From positions 366,594 through 406,352 of the forward strand of contig DGNO01000006.1 of NCBI GenBank assembly GCA_002389665.1: DNA of 39,759 nucleotides. The letters are read 5' to 3'. Positions 17,586-27,935 of the stretch are shown in pieces; position 1 is the stretch's first letter; every line of letters begins with the position of its first letter. The translations under genes and the position numbers were made by a program. A model generated the notes under the pieces. It saw only the letters and a program-made list of their open reading frames with translations, was not told the DNA's origin and did no database searches. The DNA is from Rhodobiaceae bacterium UBA4490 (lineage in GTDB: Bacteria; Pseudomonadota; Alphaproteobacteria; Parvibaculales; Parvibaculaceae).

Positions 17586-20500
17586 ATGGCACCTTCATCC
17601 CGCAAAGCCGCGCCCGCTCTTTTCACCATGCCCTCAGGGCTCGCCTTTGCCGATGTGATGGCGCGGGCCTTGAGCGAGGATGCCTCGCTGGGCGGGCGCT
17701 TTGACGGGGCGGCGCTTGCCGACATCACGATCCTCTTGCCGACGCGGCGCGCGGTGCGCACGCTGTCGGAAGCCTTTCTGCGCCAGTCGGGCGGGCGGGC
17801 GATGATCCTGCCGTCGATCCGCCCCATGGGCGATGTCGATGAAGAAGAAATGCTGCTCGATCCGGGCTTCAGCTTCCGCGAGGAAGGGGCCGCCTTCGGC
17901 GCCGAGCTGCCGCCTGCTATGGAAAGCCTTTCCCGGCAGATCGTGCTCACGAAACTCATCAATGCCTGGGGGGAGGTGAACCCTGATGCAGGTGCGATGA
18001 GCGCAGGCCAGGCAGCGGCGCTCGCAGGCGATCTTGGCCGCTTTCTTGATGCGGTGGAAACCGAAGGCGTGGAGCTTTCCGCGCTGCAGGATCTCGTGCC
18101 CGGCGATTATGCGCAGAACTGGCAGATCACGCTCGAGTTTCTGCAAATCATCACCCGCTACTGGCCGGATATTCTGGCCGACAAAGGGCTGATCGATCCG
18201 GCCCGCCGGCGCACTTTGCTGCTCGAAGCGCAGGCCGCAGCCTGGGCCGCCAAACCGCCGCAAGGCCCTGTCATTGCCGCAGGTTCCACGGGCTCGGTAC
18301 CAGCCTCCGCAAAACTTCTCTCCGTCATTGCGGGCCTGCCGCAAGGGGCGGTGGTGCTGCCGGGGCTCGATCTTGATTTGGCGCCGGAAGCCTGGGAGGC
18401 GGCCGGCGAATCCCATCCCCAATTCGGCATGAAGCAATTGCTCGAAAGGCTCGGCGCGGCACGGGACGATGTCGCGCTCTGGCCGGGCGCGGAAAACCCC
18501 GCCGCCGGGAAAAACGCCGCGCGGGCCCGGCTCTTGAACGAGGCGCTGCGCCCGGCCGAGGCAACGGATGGCTGGCGCGCCGTGCTGGCGGATGAGGCCG
18601 AAGAAATTCCCGGCGCGCTTGAGGGCCTGCACCTCATCGAAGCGGCGAATGCGCGCGAGGAGGCGCTTGCCATTGCGCTCATCCTGCGCTCGGTGCTGGA
18701 AGAAAAAGAAAAGACGGCGGCGCTTGTTACGCCGGACCGCTCCCTTGCCCGGCGCGTTGCCGCCGAGCTCGCCCGCTGGGGCATCGAGGTGGATGATTCC
18801 TCCGGGGTGCCCTTGGCGGAAACGCCGGTCTTTATTTTCCTCCGCTTGCTGCTGGAGGCGGTGGAAGAAGACTTTGCGCCGGTGCCGCTTCTCTCGCTCC
18901 TCAAACATCCCCTTGCCGCCGCGGGTATGGCGCCCGGTGATTTCCGCGCCGATGTGCGCCGCTTTGAGCGCGCGCTCCTGCGCGGTCCCCGCCCGGCGCC
19001 GGGGCTTGAGGAGCTAGAACTTGCGCTCACTGCTCATGAAGAGGAGCGGGAGCGGGAAGAGCCGCGCCTGCGCGCGCTTATCGCCCGTTTAAAAGAAGCC
19101 GTCACCCCGCTTTTGAAGCTTCCGCTTTTTGAAAAACAGGAAGCGGCTGCTCTGCTGTGCGCGTTTCTTGAAGCGGCGGAGGCGCTCTCGGCGCGCGATG
19201 AAGAAGAAGGCGCGGCCCGGCTTTGGGCGGGAGATGACGGGGAAGCGGCAGCCGCTTTTTTTGCCGCGCTGATGGAAGCGGCGGAAGAAGCGCCCGCCCT
19301 TGCGCCGGCGGGCCTGCGCGCTTTCATGGAAAGCCTGGCGCTTGGCCGCGTGGTGCGCCCCCGCTTCGGGCGCCACCCCCGTCTCATGATCCTTGGGCCT
19401 TTGGAAGCGCGTCTTCAGCAGGCGGACTGTCTTATTCTCGGCGGACTCAACGAAGGGGTCTGGCCGGCGGAAACGAAAGTCGATCCCTGGCTGAGCCGTC
19501 CCATGCGCCGCAATCTCGGCCTTTATTCGCCGGAGCGGCGGATCGGCCTTTCCGCCCATGACTTCGTTCAGGCCGCAGCCTGCCCGCAGGTTTTTCTGAC
19601 GCGGGCGCTGAAGGTGGAAGGCGCCCCCGCCGTTCCCTCGCGCTGGCTCTTGCGGCTTGAAAGTTTCTTGAAAGGCGCCGGGATAAACGGATTGCCACTG
19701 GCGCCGAACTGGACGCATTGGGCGCGCGAAATCGATGCGCCGCCAGAGCGCCGCGCCGCCTTGCCGCCGCGCCCTGCGCCGCCGCTTCATGCGCGGCCCG
19801 ACCGGCTCTCGGTAACGGATGTGGAAGTCCTTATCCGCGATCCTTATGCTTTTTATGCGCGCCGCGTTTTGGGTCTGAAAGCGCTCGATCCTATCGATGA
19901 TTTTGCCCCTGCGCGGGACAGAGGCATTCTCATTCACCGCGCCCTCGACACATTCGTGAAGCGCTATCCTGAAACCCTGCCGGATAATATCGAAGAGGTG
20001 CTTCTGGAAATCGGCGAGGAAGTTTTCGCCGATGCGCCGGACAGGCCCGAGGTCATCGCCTTCTGGCAGCCGCGCTATGAGCAGATCGCCCGCTTTCTCG
20101 CCTCGGCGGAGCCTGAATTGCGGCAGGACGTGCTCAAGGCTCATGGCGAGATCGAGGGCATGCTGGAAATCGGCGGGCTGAAACGGCCCGTCAGTCTTCA
20201 TGCCCGCGCCGACAGGATCGATGTGAAGCGCTCCGGCGCGCTTGCCATCATGGATTATAAGACGGGCGGGGTGCCGAGCGCGGCGCAAGTGGAAAGCGGG
20301 CTGTCCCCGCAGCTTTCCCTTGAAGCGGCGATGGCGGAGGCAGGCGCCTTCAAAGACGTGCCGAAAGGTTCCGTGGAAACGCTCACCTATCTGCATCTGA
20401 CGGGCGGCGAGCAAGGCGGGGCGGTGAAAGAGGTGACGCAGGAAGGCAGCCGCCTGGCCGCAGAGGCGCTGGGCGGGCTCAAGGGTTTGCTGGCCTCTTA

Positions 20501-20624
20501 TGAAAATGAAAGCCTGCCTTATCTCTCCCGTCCCCGCGTGCAATTTATCGGGCGCTATAGCGACTACGATCATCTGGCGCGGGTAAAGGAATGGTCCGCC
20601 TCGGACGGGGAGGAGGGCGCATGA
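17586..20624 (+). CDS. addB: Double-strand break repair protein AddB
   Basis: A 1012-residue subunit of the AddAB helicase-nuclease, which resects broken DNA ends and loads RecA. The N-terminal part is helicase-like (ILLPTRRAVRTLSEAFL; later LGGLNEGVWPAE), and the C-terminus is a PD-(D/E)XK nuclease (RADRIDVKRSGALAIMDYKT). The start at 17586 has a poor ribosome site, suggesting coupling to the upstream genes 24 bases away. Its stop overlaps the addA start (ATGA at 20621-20624), usual for subunits made in equal amounts. The length matches alphaproteobacterial AddB. Confidence 0.95.
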   Translation: MAPSSRKAAPALFTMPSGLAFADVMARALSEDASLGGRFDGAALADITILLPTRRAVRTLSEAFLRQSGGRAMILPSIRPMGDVDEEEMLLDPGFSFREEGAAFGAELPPAMESLSRQIVLTKLINAWGEVNPDAGAMSAGQAAALAGDLGRFLDAVETEGVELSALQDLVPGDYAQNWQITLEFLQIITRYWPDILADKGLIDPARRRTLLLEAQAAAWAAKPPQGPVIAAGSTGSVPASAKLLSVIAGLPQGAVVLPGLDLDLAPEAWEAAGESHPQFGMKQLLERLGAARDDVALWPGAENPAAGKNAARARLLNEALRPAEATDGWRAVLADEAEEIPGALEGLHLIEAANAREEALAIALILRSVLEEKEKTAALVTPDRSLARRVAAELARWGIEVDDSSGVPLAETPVFIFLRLLLEAVEEDFAPVPLLSLLKHPLAAAGMAPGDFRADVRRFERALLRGPRPAPGLEELELALTAHEEEREREEPRLRALIARLKEAVTPLLKLPLFEKQEAAALLCAFLEAAEALSARDEEEGAARLWAGDDGEAAAAFFAALMEAAEEAPALAPAGLRAFMESLALGRVVRPRFGRHPRLMILGPLEARLQQADCLILGGLNEGVWPAETKVDPWLSRPMRRNLGLYSPERRIGLSAHDFVQAAACPQVFLTRALKVEGAPAVPSRWLLRLESFLKGAGINGLPLAPNWTHWAREIDAPPERRAALPPRPAPPLHARPDRLSVTDVEVLIRDPYAFYARRVLGLKALDPIDDFAPARDRGILIHRALDTFVKRYPETLPDNIEEVLLEIGEEVFADAPDRPEVIAFWQPRYEQIARFLASAEPELRQDVLKAHGEIEGMLEIGGLKRPVSLHARADRIDVKRSGALAIMDYKTGGVPSAAQVESGLSPQLSLEAAMAEAGAFKDVPKGSVETLTYLHLTGGEQGGAVKEVTQEGSRLAAEALGGLKGLLASYENESLPYLSRPRVQFIGRYSDYDHLARVKEWSASDGEEGA

Positions 20625-23600
20625 GCGGGATGAACCGTTTTGCCCAGACTCTGGAAGACCAGCGCCGCGCCGCCGATCCCGCCGCCTCCGTCTGGGTGTC
20701 GGCAAATGCGGGGGCAGGCAAGACTCATGTGCTCATCAACCGTGTCATCCGTCTTCTCTTAAACGGCACACCGCCCGAACGTATTCTGTGCCTCACCTTC
20801 ACAAAGGCGGCGGCTTCTGAAATGGCGGCCCGGCTTTACCGCGAGCTCGGCTCCTGGGCGGTTCTGGAAGATGGCGCGCTGGCTGAAAAGATCGAGGCGC
20901 TTGATGGCGGCGCGGCAACCCCCGCGCGCCTTAAAGCCGCGCGGCTATTATTTGCGCGCGCCATCGAAACGCCGGGCGGGCTTAAAATTCAGACCATCCA
21001 TGCCTTTTGCGAGCGCTTGCTTGGCCGCTTTCCGCTGGAAGCGGGCGTGCCGCCCCATTTCGACATTCTGGATGAGCGCGCGACGGATGAATATATGGCC
21101 GAAGCGCAGCACGCGCTGTTGGAAGAGATCGGCGAGGACGATCTTGCAGGCCATGAAACGCCCCTGACCTTGGCGCTCTCTCATGTCAGCCGCGTTGCCG
21201 GTGAGTTCGGCTTCGAAACGCTTTTCAAAGCGATTGTCGGTGAGCGCGGCCGCATCCACCGGTTTCTGGAGCGGGCAGGCGGGCTCGAAGCGGGTATCGA
21301 ACGGCTGCGCTTGGCGCTTGGCGTCAAAGAAGGCGTAAGTGAGAGAGGCCTTATTGCGGGCGCGCTGTCGCGCGTGCCGCGCGCGCGGATTGGCGAGGCG
21401 GCGGACGTGCTTGCCGGCGGTACGGTGACGGACCGGAAGAAAGAAGCCATCTTCCGCGCCTTCCTTGCCGAGCAGGATGAAGCGGCGGCCTTTTCTCTTT
21501 ATTGCGGCGCGTTTTTAAAGGCGACGGACGGCGAGCCTTTCAAAGATCTGATGACGAAGAAGCTGCGCGAGGCGAACGGCGCGCTGGAAGAAGAGCTGCG
21601 CGCCGAGCAATCGCGTATCCATGATCTAACCTTGGCGCTGAACGCGGTGCGTGTCGCCGAGGCGAGCGAGGCGATGCTTCGGCTCGGCGATGCGCTGCTC
21701 GCCTCTTACGAAAACATCAAGCGCGCCTATGCGCGGCTCGATTATGAGGACCTGATCGAGCGGGCGCGGGCCCTACTGACGAACCGGCAGATGACGGCCT
21801 GGGTGCTTTATAAGCTCGATGGCGGGCTCGATCATATTCTCGTCGATGAGGCGCAGGACACGAGCCCGGCGCAATGGGAAGTGATCTCGGCTCTTGCCGA
21901 TGAGTTTATGTCGGGCAGCGGCGCGCGCGAGACGGTGCGGACCGTCTTTGCCGTGGGGGATGAAAAACAGTCCATCTATTCTTTCCAGGGCGCGGCGCCG
22001 GAAAAATTCTCCGCCATGCGCGCTTATTTCGAAAAGCGCGTGAAGGAAGCCGAAGGCGCCTGGTCGCCGGTGCATCTGCTTCTTTCTTTCCGTTCCGTGC
22101 CGGAAGTGCTGAACGCGGTCGATCTTGTTTTCAAGGGCGAGGCGGCACGGGCGGGCCTGAGCGCGGAAGACGACCCCGTCGCCCATTATGCCCGGCGCGA
22201 AGAAGAAGGCGGTCTTGTCGAGCTTTGGCCGCTGGAAGAGCCGGAAGAGGAGGAAGAGGAAAATCCCTGGGATGCGCCGCTCGATTATCCGACAGGTTCG
22301 AGCCCGCGCGCCCGGCTTGCCGCGCGCATTGCCGATCAGGTGGCCGAGTGGCTTCAAAACGGCGAGCGGCTGCACGGCGATGGCCGGAAGATCGAGCCCG
22401 GCGACATCATGGTGCTGGTGCGCCGGCGCGATCTCTTTGTCGAGGAAATGATCCGCGCCTTGAAAGCGCGCGCCATTCCCGTTGCCGGCGCCGACCGGAT
22501 GATGCTGGCCGAACAGATCGCAGTGATGGACCTTCTTTCTCTCGGCCGTTTCGCGCTTTTGCCGGAAGACGATCTGACGCTGGCCGAAGTGCTGAAAAGT
22601 CCGCTCATCGGTTTCAGCGAGGAAGAACTTTTCGATCTGGCCTTCGGGCGCACGGTCTCGCTCTGGGGCGCGCTCATCAAACGGGCCGAGGAAAAACCCG
22701 TCTTCGCCAAGGCCTATGCCTATCTTTCCTATGTACTGGCCGAAGCCGACCAGCGCCGCCCTTATGAATTTTACGCGCGCCGGCTCATCGGCGAGCGGGG
22801 GCGGGAAAAACTGCTCGCCCGGCTCGGCGAGGATGTGAACGATCCCGTCGATGAGTTTCTCTCCCTTGCCCTTCAATATGAGCAGGGCCATGCAGGCTCG
22901 CTGCAGGGGTTCCTTCATTGGATCGAGACCGGCCATGTACAGATCAAGCGCGACCTCGACCAGGGCGCGAATGAAGTGCGGGTGATGACGGTGCACGGGG
23001 CAAAGGGGCTGGAAGCGCCCATCGTCTTTTTGCCGGATACCTGCGCGGTGCCCGCCGCCCGTTTCGACCCGGTGCTGCTGCCCGCCCGGCATCAGGGCGA
23101 GGACCTGCCGCTTTGGCCGGTGCGCAAGGCGAATGACGAGGCCTTGGCGGGCGAAGCGCGCGAAAAGGCCCGCGCGCTGCAAGGCGAGGAATACCGGCGC
23201 CTTCTTTATGTGGCGATGACGCGCGCCCGCGACCGGCTTTATGTCTGCGGGCACAAAGGCACCAAGAAACTCCCCGATGCCTGCTGGTATGCGCTCATCC
23301 AGGAAGGGCTGAAAGACGAGCTCGAGCCGGTGGAGACCCCGCGCGGCACGGTCTGGCGCAAGGAGGGCAAGCGCGCCGCCCCGGCGGGAGAAAGCATGAT
23401 GGCGGAGCCCTTGCCGCCGCTGCCCGCCTGGGCCCATGAGCCCGCGCCCGAAGAGGCCGTGCCGCCGCGCCCCCTTGCCCCCTCGCGTTTTGAAGGAGAG
23501 GCGGGCGCCGAGCCGCCGGTTCTTTCTCCCTTGGGCGGGGACACGCAAAAAAGGTTCAAGCGCGGGCGCATCATTCACCGCTTGCTTGAAACCCTGCCCG

Positions 23601-24055
23601 AGATCGATGCGGAAAAATGGGACGCGGCGGCGGCCCGCTTTCTTGCCGCGCCCGGCCACGCGCTTTCTGAAGGTGAGCGCGAGGAAATCTGGCAGGCGGC
23701 GCGCGCGGTTTTGGAAGCGCCGGATTTCGCCGCGCTCTTCGGGCCGGGCAGCCGGGCGGAAGTGCCGGTGGTGGGCATTGTCGAAACGCCCACAGGCCCC
23801 CTCTCTTTTGCCGGGCAGATCGACCGGCTGGTCGAGCGCGAGGGGGAAGTTCTCATCGTCGATTACAAGACGAATCGCCCCGCGCCCAAAGTGCCCGAGG
23901 ACGTCAGCCCCGCCTATATCGCCCAGCTGGCCGCCTACCGCGCGCTTTTGGCGCAGTCCCGCCCGGGCTTTGAGGTGCGCTGCGCGCTTTTATGGACGGA
24001 TGGGCCGCGGCTAATGGAGATTCCGGCGGAAAAACTCGAAAAATATCTGCGCTGA
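20621..24055 (+). CDS. addA: Double-strand break repair helicase AddA
   Basis: A 1144-residue UvrD-type helicase with a C-terminal nuclease. Walker A is ANAGAGKTHVL, motif Ia LCLTFTKAAASEM, Walker B region ILVDEAQDTSPAQWEV, motif III GDEKQSIYSFQGA, and later VMTVHGAKGLEAPIVFLPD and RRLLYVAMTRARDRLYV. The C-terminal nuclease motif is DRLVEREGEVLIVDYKTNRP. Start at 20621 follows GGGGAGGAGGGC and overlaps the addB stop by four bases; the frame extends ten codons upstream without family similarity. Confidence 0.96.
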   Translation: MSGMNRFAQTLEDQRRAADPAASVWVSANAGAGKTHVLINRVIRLLLNGTPPERILCLTFTKAAASEMAARLYRELGSWAVLEDGALAEKIEALDGGAATPARLKAARLLFARAIETPGGLKIQTIHAFCERLLGRFPLEAGVPPHFDILDERATDEYMAEAQHALLEEIGEDDLAGHETPLTLALSHVSRVAGEFGFETLFKAIVGERGRIHRFLERAGGLEAGIERLRLALGVKEGVSERGLIAGALSRVPRARIGEAADVLAGGTVTDRKKEAIFRAFLAEQDEAAAFSLYCGAFLKATDGEPFKDLMTKKLREANGALEEELRAEQSRIHDLTLALNAVRVAEASEAMLRLGDALLASYENIKRAYARLDYEDLIERARALLTNRQMTAWVLYKLDGGLDHILVDEAQDTSPAQWEVISALADEFMSGSGARETVRTVFAVGDEKQSIYSFQGAAPEKFSAMRAYFEKRVKEAEGAWSPVHLLLSFRSVPEVLNAVDLVFKGEAARAGLSAEDDPVAHYARREEEGGLVELWPLEEPEEEEEENPWDAPLDYPTGSSPRARLAARIADQVAEWLQNGERLHGDGRKIEPGDIMVLVRRRDLFVEEMIRALKARAIPVAGADRMMLAEQIAVMDLLSLGRFALLPEDDLTLAEVLKSPLIGFSEEELFDLAFGRTVSLWGALIKRAEEKPVFAKAYAYLSYVLAEADQRRPYEFYARRLIGERGREKLLARLGEDVNDPVDEFLSLALQYEQGHAGSLQGFLHWIETGHVQIKRDLDQGANEVRVMTVHGAKGLEAPIVFLPDTCAVPAARFDPVLLPARHQGEDLPLWPVRKANDEALAGEAREKARALQGEEYRRLLYVAMTRARDRLYVCGHKGTKKLPDACWYALIQEGLKDELEPVETPRGTVWRKEGKRAAPAGESMMAEPLPPLPAWAHEPAPEEAVPPRPLAPSRFEGEAGAEPPVLSPLGGDTQKRFKRGRIIHRLLETLPEIDAEKWDAAAARFLAAPGHALSEGEREEIWQAARAVLEAPDFAALFGPGSRAEVPVVGIVETPTGPLSFAGQIDRLVEREGEVLIVDYKTNRPAPKVPEDVSPAYIAQLAAYRALLAQSRPGFEVRCALLWTDGPRLMEIPAEKLEKYLR

Positions 24056-24099
24056 GAAGCCGCAAAACGGCACAATTCTCACATGCCCGTGCGCCTTCC

Positions 24100-24128
24100 T
24101 TGACGTTGGAACCTGCCATTCCTAGATT
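24100..24128 (+). promoter_or_regulatory. Candidate promoter of trxA
   Basis: TTGACG (24100-24105), 17-base spacer, TAGATT (24123-24128), giving a leader of roughly 75 bases before trxA. Confidence 0.5.
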
Positions 24129-24208
24129 TGTGGCAAGCTGAATACGAACCGAGGCGTCTTTGCCGCGCGAAGCGGGCCGGACGTATCAGAAAGTAAAGAG
24201 GTAAGAAA

Positions 24209-24529
24209 ATGGCTACCACGAAAGTAACCGACGGCAGCTTCGAATCGGATGTGATCGATTCTTCGACGCCGGTGCTTGTCGACTTCTGGGCCGAATGGTG
24301 CGGCCCGTGCAAGCAGATCGGCCCGGCTCTGGAAGAAATCGCGGCCGATCTCGGCGGCAAGGTGACGATCGCCAAGATCAATATCGACGAGAATCCCAAC
24401 ACGCCGACGAAATACGGCGTGCGCGGCATTCCGACGCTGATGCTTTTCAAGGACGGCCAGGTGGCTGCCACGAAAGTCGGCGCGTTGCCGAAGGGCAAGA
24501 TTCAGGAATGGATCGAAAGCTCGCTCTAA
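24209..24529 (+). CDS. trxA: Thioredoxin
   Basis: A 106-residue thioredoxin, the expected size. The redox motif WCGPCK holds Cys31 and Cys34; the cis-proline segment is RGIPTLMLF. It reduces disulfides of cytosolic proteins such as ribonucleotide reductase. It has its own promoter candidate and a terminator downstream at 24553, and is preceded by AGTAAAGAGGTAAGAAA, a good ribosome site. Confidence 0.97.
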   Translation: MATTKVTDGSFESDVIDSSTPVLVDFWAEWCGPCKQIGPALEEIAADLGGKVTIAKINIDENPNTPTKYGVRGIPTLMLFKDGQVAATKVGALPKGKIQEWIESSL

Positions 24530-24552
24530 AGTTTGGAGCGCAAGTGTTTAAG

Positions 24553-24590
24553 AAAGCCCGGCCTGGAAAATCAGCGCCGGGCTTTTGTTT
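24553..24590 (+). terminator. Terminator of trxA
   Basis: AAAGCCCGGC (24553-24562), a 13-base loop, GCCGGGCTTT (24576-24585), then TTGTTTG. Confidence 0.85.
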
Positions 24591-24605
24591 GTTGCAGAGG
24601 CAGTA

Positions 24606-24764
24606 TGGACCCCGGCACGGAGGCCGGGGTGACAAAAGAGTTTGCAGTATCCCCGTGCTTTTCATCAGGTGAGGCTGTCACCCCGGGCTTGTCCCGGGGT
24701 CCAGGCAACCTCACAGCTTGCTGCAGTTTTCGCATGGTCCCTCGCGCCGAACGCGAGGGTGACG
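24606..24764. repeat. Cluster of three palindromic intergenic repeats between trxA and folC
   Basis: ACCCCGGC/GCCGGGGT (24609-24616 and 24623-24630), ACCCCGGG/CCCGGGGT (24680-24687 and 24693-24700) and CCCTCGCG/CGCGAGGG (24739-24746 and 24752-24759). All have GTCAC or GTGAC on one side, and the middle unit is in the opposite orientation to the outer two. This is the common alphaproteobacterial hairpin repeat type. The cluster lies between two convergent genes and may help stop transcription. Confidence 0.75.
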
Positions 24765-24779
24765 AAGGGGAAGCAACCC

Positions 24780-26123
24780 TCACCCGTGCTCCCTGAGCAC
24801 CTGACCGGCAAGATAAAGCGAGCCGCAAATCAGAATGCGCGGCGCGGTCTTTCCATCCTGCGCGCTTTTGGCGATGCGCGTCATGGCGGCGGCAAGGCTT
24901 TGCGCTTCCTCGCCGTGGAGCCCCGCTTTCTGCGCGGCGGCGGCCAGCTCGCCCGGGGTGAGCGCATTCGCTTCCCCTTCGATAGGCACGGCAACGGCCA
25001 TGGCGGCCAAGTCCTTGAAGGCGGCCAGAAAGCCCGTGGCGTCCTTGGTCGAAAGCATGCCGCAAATGAGATAGAGCGGGCGCGGCGCGCGGTCGTTCAT
25101 CTCGGCGAAAGCCTGCGCGATGGTGCGCCCGGCGGCAGGATTGTGCCCGCCATCGAGCCATAGCTCGGCGCCTTCCGGAAGCGCGGCAAGGAGCGGACCT
25201 TCTTTCAGGCGCTGCATGCGCGCGGGCCACTTGGCCGTCAGCAGCCCTTTCTCGATGGCTTCATCGGAAACGGAAATTCCTTTGGCCTGGCGCAAGGCCG
25301 CAATCGCCCCGCCTGCATTCGTGAGTTGATGGCGTCCTTGCAGCACGGGAAAGGGCAGATCGAGAAGGCCGTCCGTATCCTGATAGACGAGGCGGCCATG
25401 TTCTTCGAAGGCCATCCAGTCCTGCCCATGAATGTAAGGGCGCGCGCCGATGCGCTCGGCCTTTTCAAGAAGCACGCTGAGAGCCGCCTCTTCCTGCGGG
25501 CCGATAATGGCCGGCACATCGCGGCGGAAGATGCCGGCTTTTTCGCCTGCAATCTCCCCGAGCGTTTCACCCAGAAATTGCTGATGATCGAGCCCGATGG
25601 GCGTGATCAGCGTTGCGGCGGGGCGGGCAACGACATTCGTCGTGTCGAGCCGCCCGCCCATGCCCGTTTCAAGCAGCAGCGCATCGGCAGGGAAGCGCGA
25701 GAAGGCAAGGAGTGCGGCAACGGTCGTGATTTCGAAATAGGTGATGGGCGCCCCGTCATTCGCGCGCTCGCATTCTTCCAGCACTTCGATCAGCGCCTCT
25801 TCGGCAATGAAGGTACCGCCGCCTTTGCCGCCAAGATAAATGCGTTCGTGAAAATGCACGAGATGAGGCGAGGTATAGGCATGCACCGCCTTGCCGTCCG
25901 CCTCCAGCATGGCCTTGAGGAAGGCAAGCGCCGAGCCTTTGCCGTTCGTGCCGGCAATGTGAATGACCGGCGGCAGATGCTCTTCGGGGTGGCCGAGAGC
26001 GGCCAGCAGCCGGTGCACCCTGTCCAATGACAGGTCGATCAGCTTTGGATGCAGCTTCGAAAGGCGTTCCAGCACCACATCGCTGTAAGGGGCAAGGGGC
26101 GGCGGGGTGTCGGAGGCGCTCAT
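24780..26123 (-). CDS. folC: Bifunctional folylpolyglutamate/dihydrofolate synthase
   Basis: A 447-residue Mur-ligase-like enzyme that adds glutamate to dihydropteroate and to folates. The P-loop is IAGTNGKGSALAFL, followed by TSPHLVHFHERI and later GMGGRLDTTNVV. C-terminal domain includes LDGGHNPAAGR, a family signature. It starts 14 bases after the accD stop, with which it is commonly paired, and is the last gene of the minus-strand run. It converges on trxA across three palindromic repeats. Confidence 0.94.
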   Translation of the reverse strand: MSASDTPPPLAPYSDVVLERLSKLHPKLIDLSLDRVHRLLAALGHPEEHLPPVIHIAGTNGKGSALAFLKAMLEADGKAVHAYTSPHLVHFHERIYLGGKGGGTFIAEEALIEVLEECERANDGAPITYFEITTVAALLAFSRFPADALLLETGMGGRLDTTNVVARPAATLITPIGLDHQQFLGETLGEIAGEKAGIFRRDVPAIIGPQEEAALSVLLEKAERIGARPYIHGQDWMAFEEHGRLVYQDTDGLLDLPFPVLQGRHQLTNAGGAIAALRQAKGISVSDEAIEKGLLTAKWPARMQRLKEGPLLAALPEGAELWLDGGHNPAAGRTIAQAFAEMNDRAPRPLYLICGMLSTKDATGFLAAFKDLAAMAVAVPIEGEANALTPGELAAAAQKAGLHGEEAQSLAAAMTRIAKSAQDGKTAPRILICGSLYLAGQVLREHG

Positions 26124-26137
26124 GGACTCGGGGCTTT

Positions 26138-27052
26138 TCAGGCGACGGGCGCGGGCGGCGTAGGCTGCACGGCAGGTAACGCGTCCTGCTTCAGCGTCGA
26201 GCCCGGCCGGTGGGTGAGAAGGCGGATCGTGCGTGCCAGCGTCGCTTTGAGCTCATGGCGGTGGACGACCATATCGACCATGCCGTGCTCCAAGAGATAT
26301 TCGGCGCGCTGGAAGCCTTGCGGCAGTTTCTCGCGGATCGTCTGTTCGATCACACGCTGGCCGGCAAAGCCGATCAGCGCGCCGGGCTCGGCAATCTGCA
26401 CATCGCCCAGCATCGCGTAGGAAGCGGTCACCCCGCCCGTCGTCGGGTCGGTCAGCACGACGATATAAGGCAGGCCCGCCTCGCGCAGCATTTGCACGGC
26501 AACGGTGGTGCGCGGCATTTGCATCAGCGAGAGAATGCCTTCCTGCATGCGCGCGCCCCCGGCGGCGGCAACGACGATGTAAGGCGTTTTGCGTTCCAGC
26601 GCCTCGCGGGCGCCGAGGACGATCGCCTCGCCCGCCGCAATGCCGAGCGAGCCGCCCATGAAGGAGAAATCCTGAACGGAGATGACGGTCTCGATCCCGT
26701 CGAGCGCGCCGTGGGCAACGGTAACGGAATCGGGCCTGCCGGTTTTGGCGCGGGCATCTTTCAGCCGTTCGGGATAGCGCTTCTGGTCGCGGAATTTCAG
26801 CGGATCGGCGGGGGCTTCCGGCACGGCGATTTCTTCATACTCGCCATTGTCGAAAAGCTGCGCGAAGCGCTCTTTCGTGCCGAGCTTCATATGGAAGTCG
26901 CAGGAGGGGCAGACATTCAGCGCGGCAAGAAGATCGCGGTGGAACACCATCTCTCCGCAATTGGAACATTTCGCCCACAAATTATCCGGCGTGTCCCGCT
27001 TCTTGAAGACCCGCTGAATTTTCGGCCGGACGACATTGTTAATCCAGTTCAT
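26138..27052 (-). CDS. accD: Acetyl-CoA carboxylase carboxyltransferase subunit beta
   Basis: A 304-residue subunit of the carboxyltransferase that makes malonyl-CoA with AccA. The N-terminal zinc ribbon is [13 protein letters not shown]...CPSC; the crotonase-fold core contains [18 protein letters not shown] and [17 protein letters not shown]. It lies between trpA (41 bases upstream) and folC, the usual alphaproteobacterial order. Start ATG at 27052 begins [11 protein letters not shown], matching the family. Confidence 0.96.
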   Translation of the reverse strand: MNWINNVVRPKIQRVFKKRDTPDNLWAKCSNCGEMVFHRDLLAALNVCPSCDFHMKLGTKERFAQLFDNGEYEEIAVPEAPADPLKFRDQKRYPERLKDARAKTGRPDSVTVAHGALDGIETVISVQDFSFMGGSLGIAAGEAIVLGAREALERKTPYIVVAAAGGARMQEGILSLMQMPRTTVAVQMLREAGLPYIVVLTDPTTGGVTASYAMLGDVQIAEPGALIGFAGQRVIEQTIREKLPQGFQRAEYLLEHGMVDMVVHRHELKATLARTIRLLTHRPGSTLKQDALPAVQPTPPAPVA

Positions 27053-27092
27053 GTCCCACTTCCTCCATCTGGCCTTTTAAAAGGCTCGAGAC

Positions 27093-27935
27093 TTATTCTG
27101 CCGCCGCGCGCCGGACGCTGTGAGCGCCGTCGGCAAGGGCGCGTACTTTTTCCAGAACCCGGCCCGCGCCGCCCGGTTTCATTTTGCCGTTGCCGTCGAG
27201 CTCATCGCGCACCGCATCGACAATGGCAGAGCCTACCACGGCCCCGTCCGCAACCGCGCCAAGTTCTGCGGCCTGCTGCGGCGTTTTAATGCCGAAACCG
27301 ACCACGACGGGCAGTTTCGTATAGTTGCGGATGCGCGCGACCGCCGCTTCCACATCATGGCTCACCGCGCTGCCCGCCCCGGTAATACCGGTGATCGAGA
27401 CATAATAGATGAAGCCCGTCGTATGGGCGACCACGGCGGGAAGGCGCTTGTCGTCGGTTGTCGGCGTTGCAAGACGGATGAAATTGACGCCTGCCTTGAT
27501 GGAGGGCAGGCAGAGCTCTTCGTCTTCTTCCGGCGGCAGATCGACGATGATCAGCCCGTCGACACCCGCTTCCACGGCATCCTTCAGAAAGGCATCGACG
27601 CCGTAGCGGTAAATCGGATTGTAATAACCCATCAGCACGATCGGCGTTTCATTGTCGCCCGCCGCGCGGAAGCGGCGCACCATGTCGAGCGTCTTGATCA
27701 TGGTTTGCCCGGCTTTCAGCGCCCGGATGGTGGAGGCTTGAACGGAAGGGCCGTCCGCCATCGGGTCGGTGAACGGCATGCCAAGCTCGATAATATCGAC
27801 GCCCGCGCCGGGCAGGCCCGCAAGCAGCTCATAGGAGCTTTCCAGGTCCGGATCGCCCGCGGTGATGAAAGCCACGAAGGCTGTGCGTCCTTCCGCTTTC
27901 AGTTTTTCAAAACGGGCATCGACACGCGTGCTCAC
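27093..27935 (-). CDS. trpA: Tryptophan synthase alpha chain
   Basis: A 280-residue TIM-barrel enzyme that cleaves indole-3-glycerol phosphate to indole, which passes to TrpB. Signatures are the catalytic [16 protein letters not shown] (Glu and Asp) and [15 protein letters not shown]. The start is taken as GTG at 27935, where the TrpB stop overlaps (GTGA); the frame is open upstream but inside trpB. This overlap suggests coupled translation of the two subunits. Confidence 0.95.
   Translation of the reverse strand: MSTRVDARFEKLKAEGRTAFVAFITAGDPDLESSYELLAGLPGAGVDIIELGMPFTDPMADGPSVQASTIRALKAGQTMIKTLDMVRRFRAAGDNETPIVLMGYYNPIYRYGVDAFLKDAVEAGVDGLIIVDLPPEEDEELCLPSIKAGVNFIRLATPTTDDKRLPAVVAHTTGFIYYVSITGITGAGSAVSHDVEAAVARIRNYTKLPVVVGFGIKTPQQAAELGAVADGAVVGSAIVDAVRDELDGNGKMKPGGAGRVLEKVRALADGAHSVRRAAAE

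Noticed and set aside
21773..23659. 628-codon open frame antisense to addA
   Set aside because: Shadow of addA; biased residues and no family motif.
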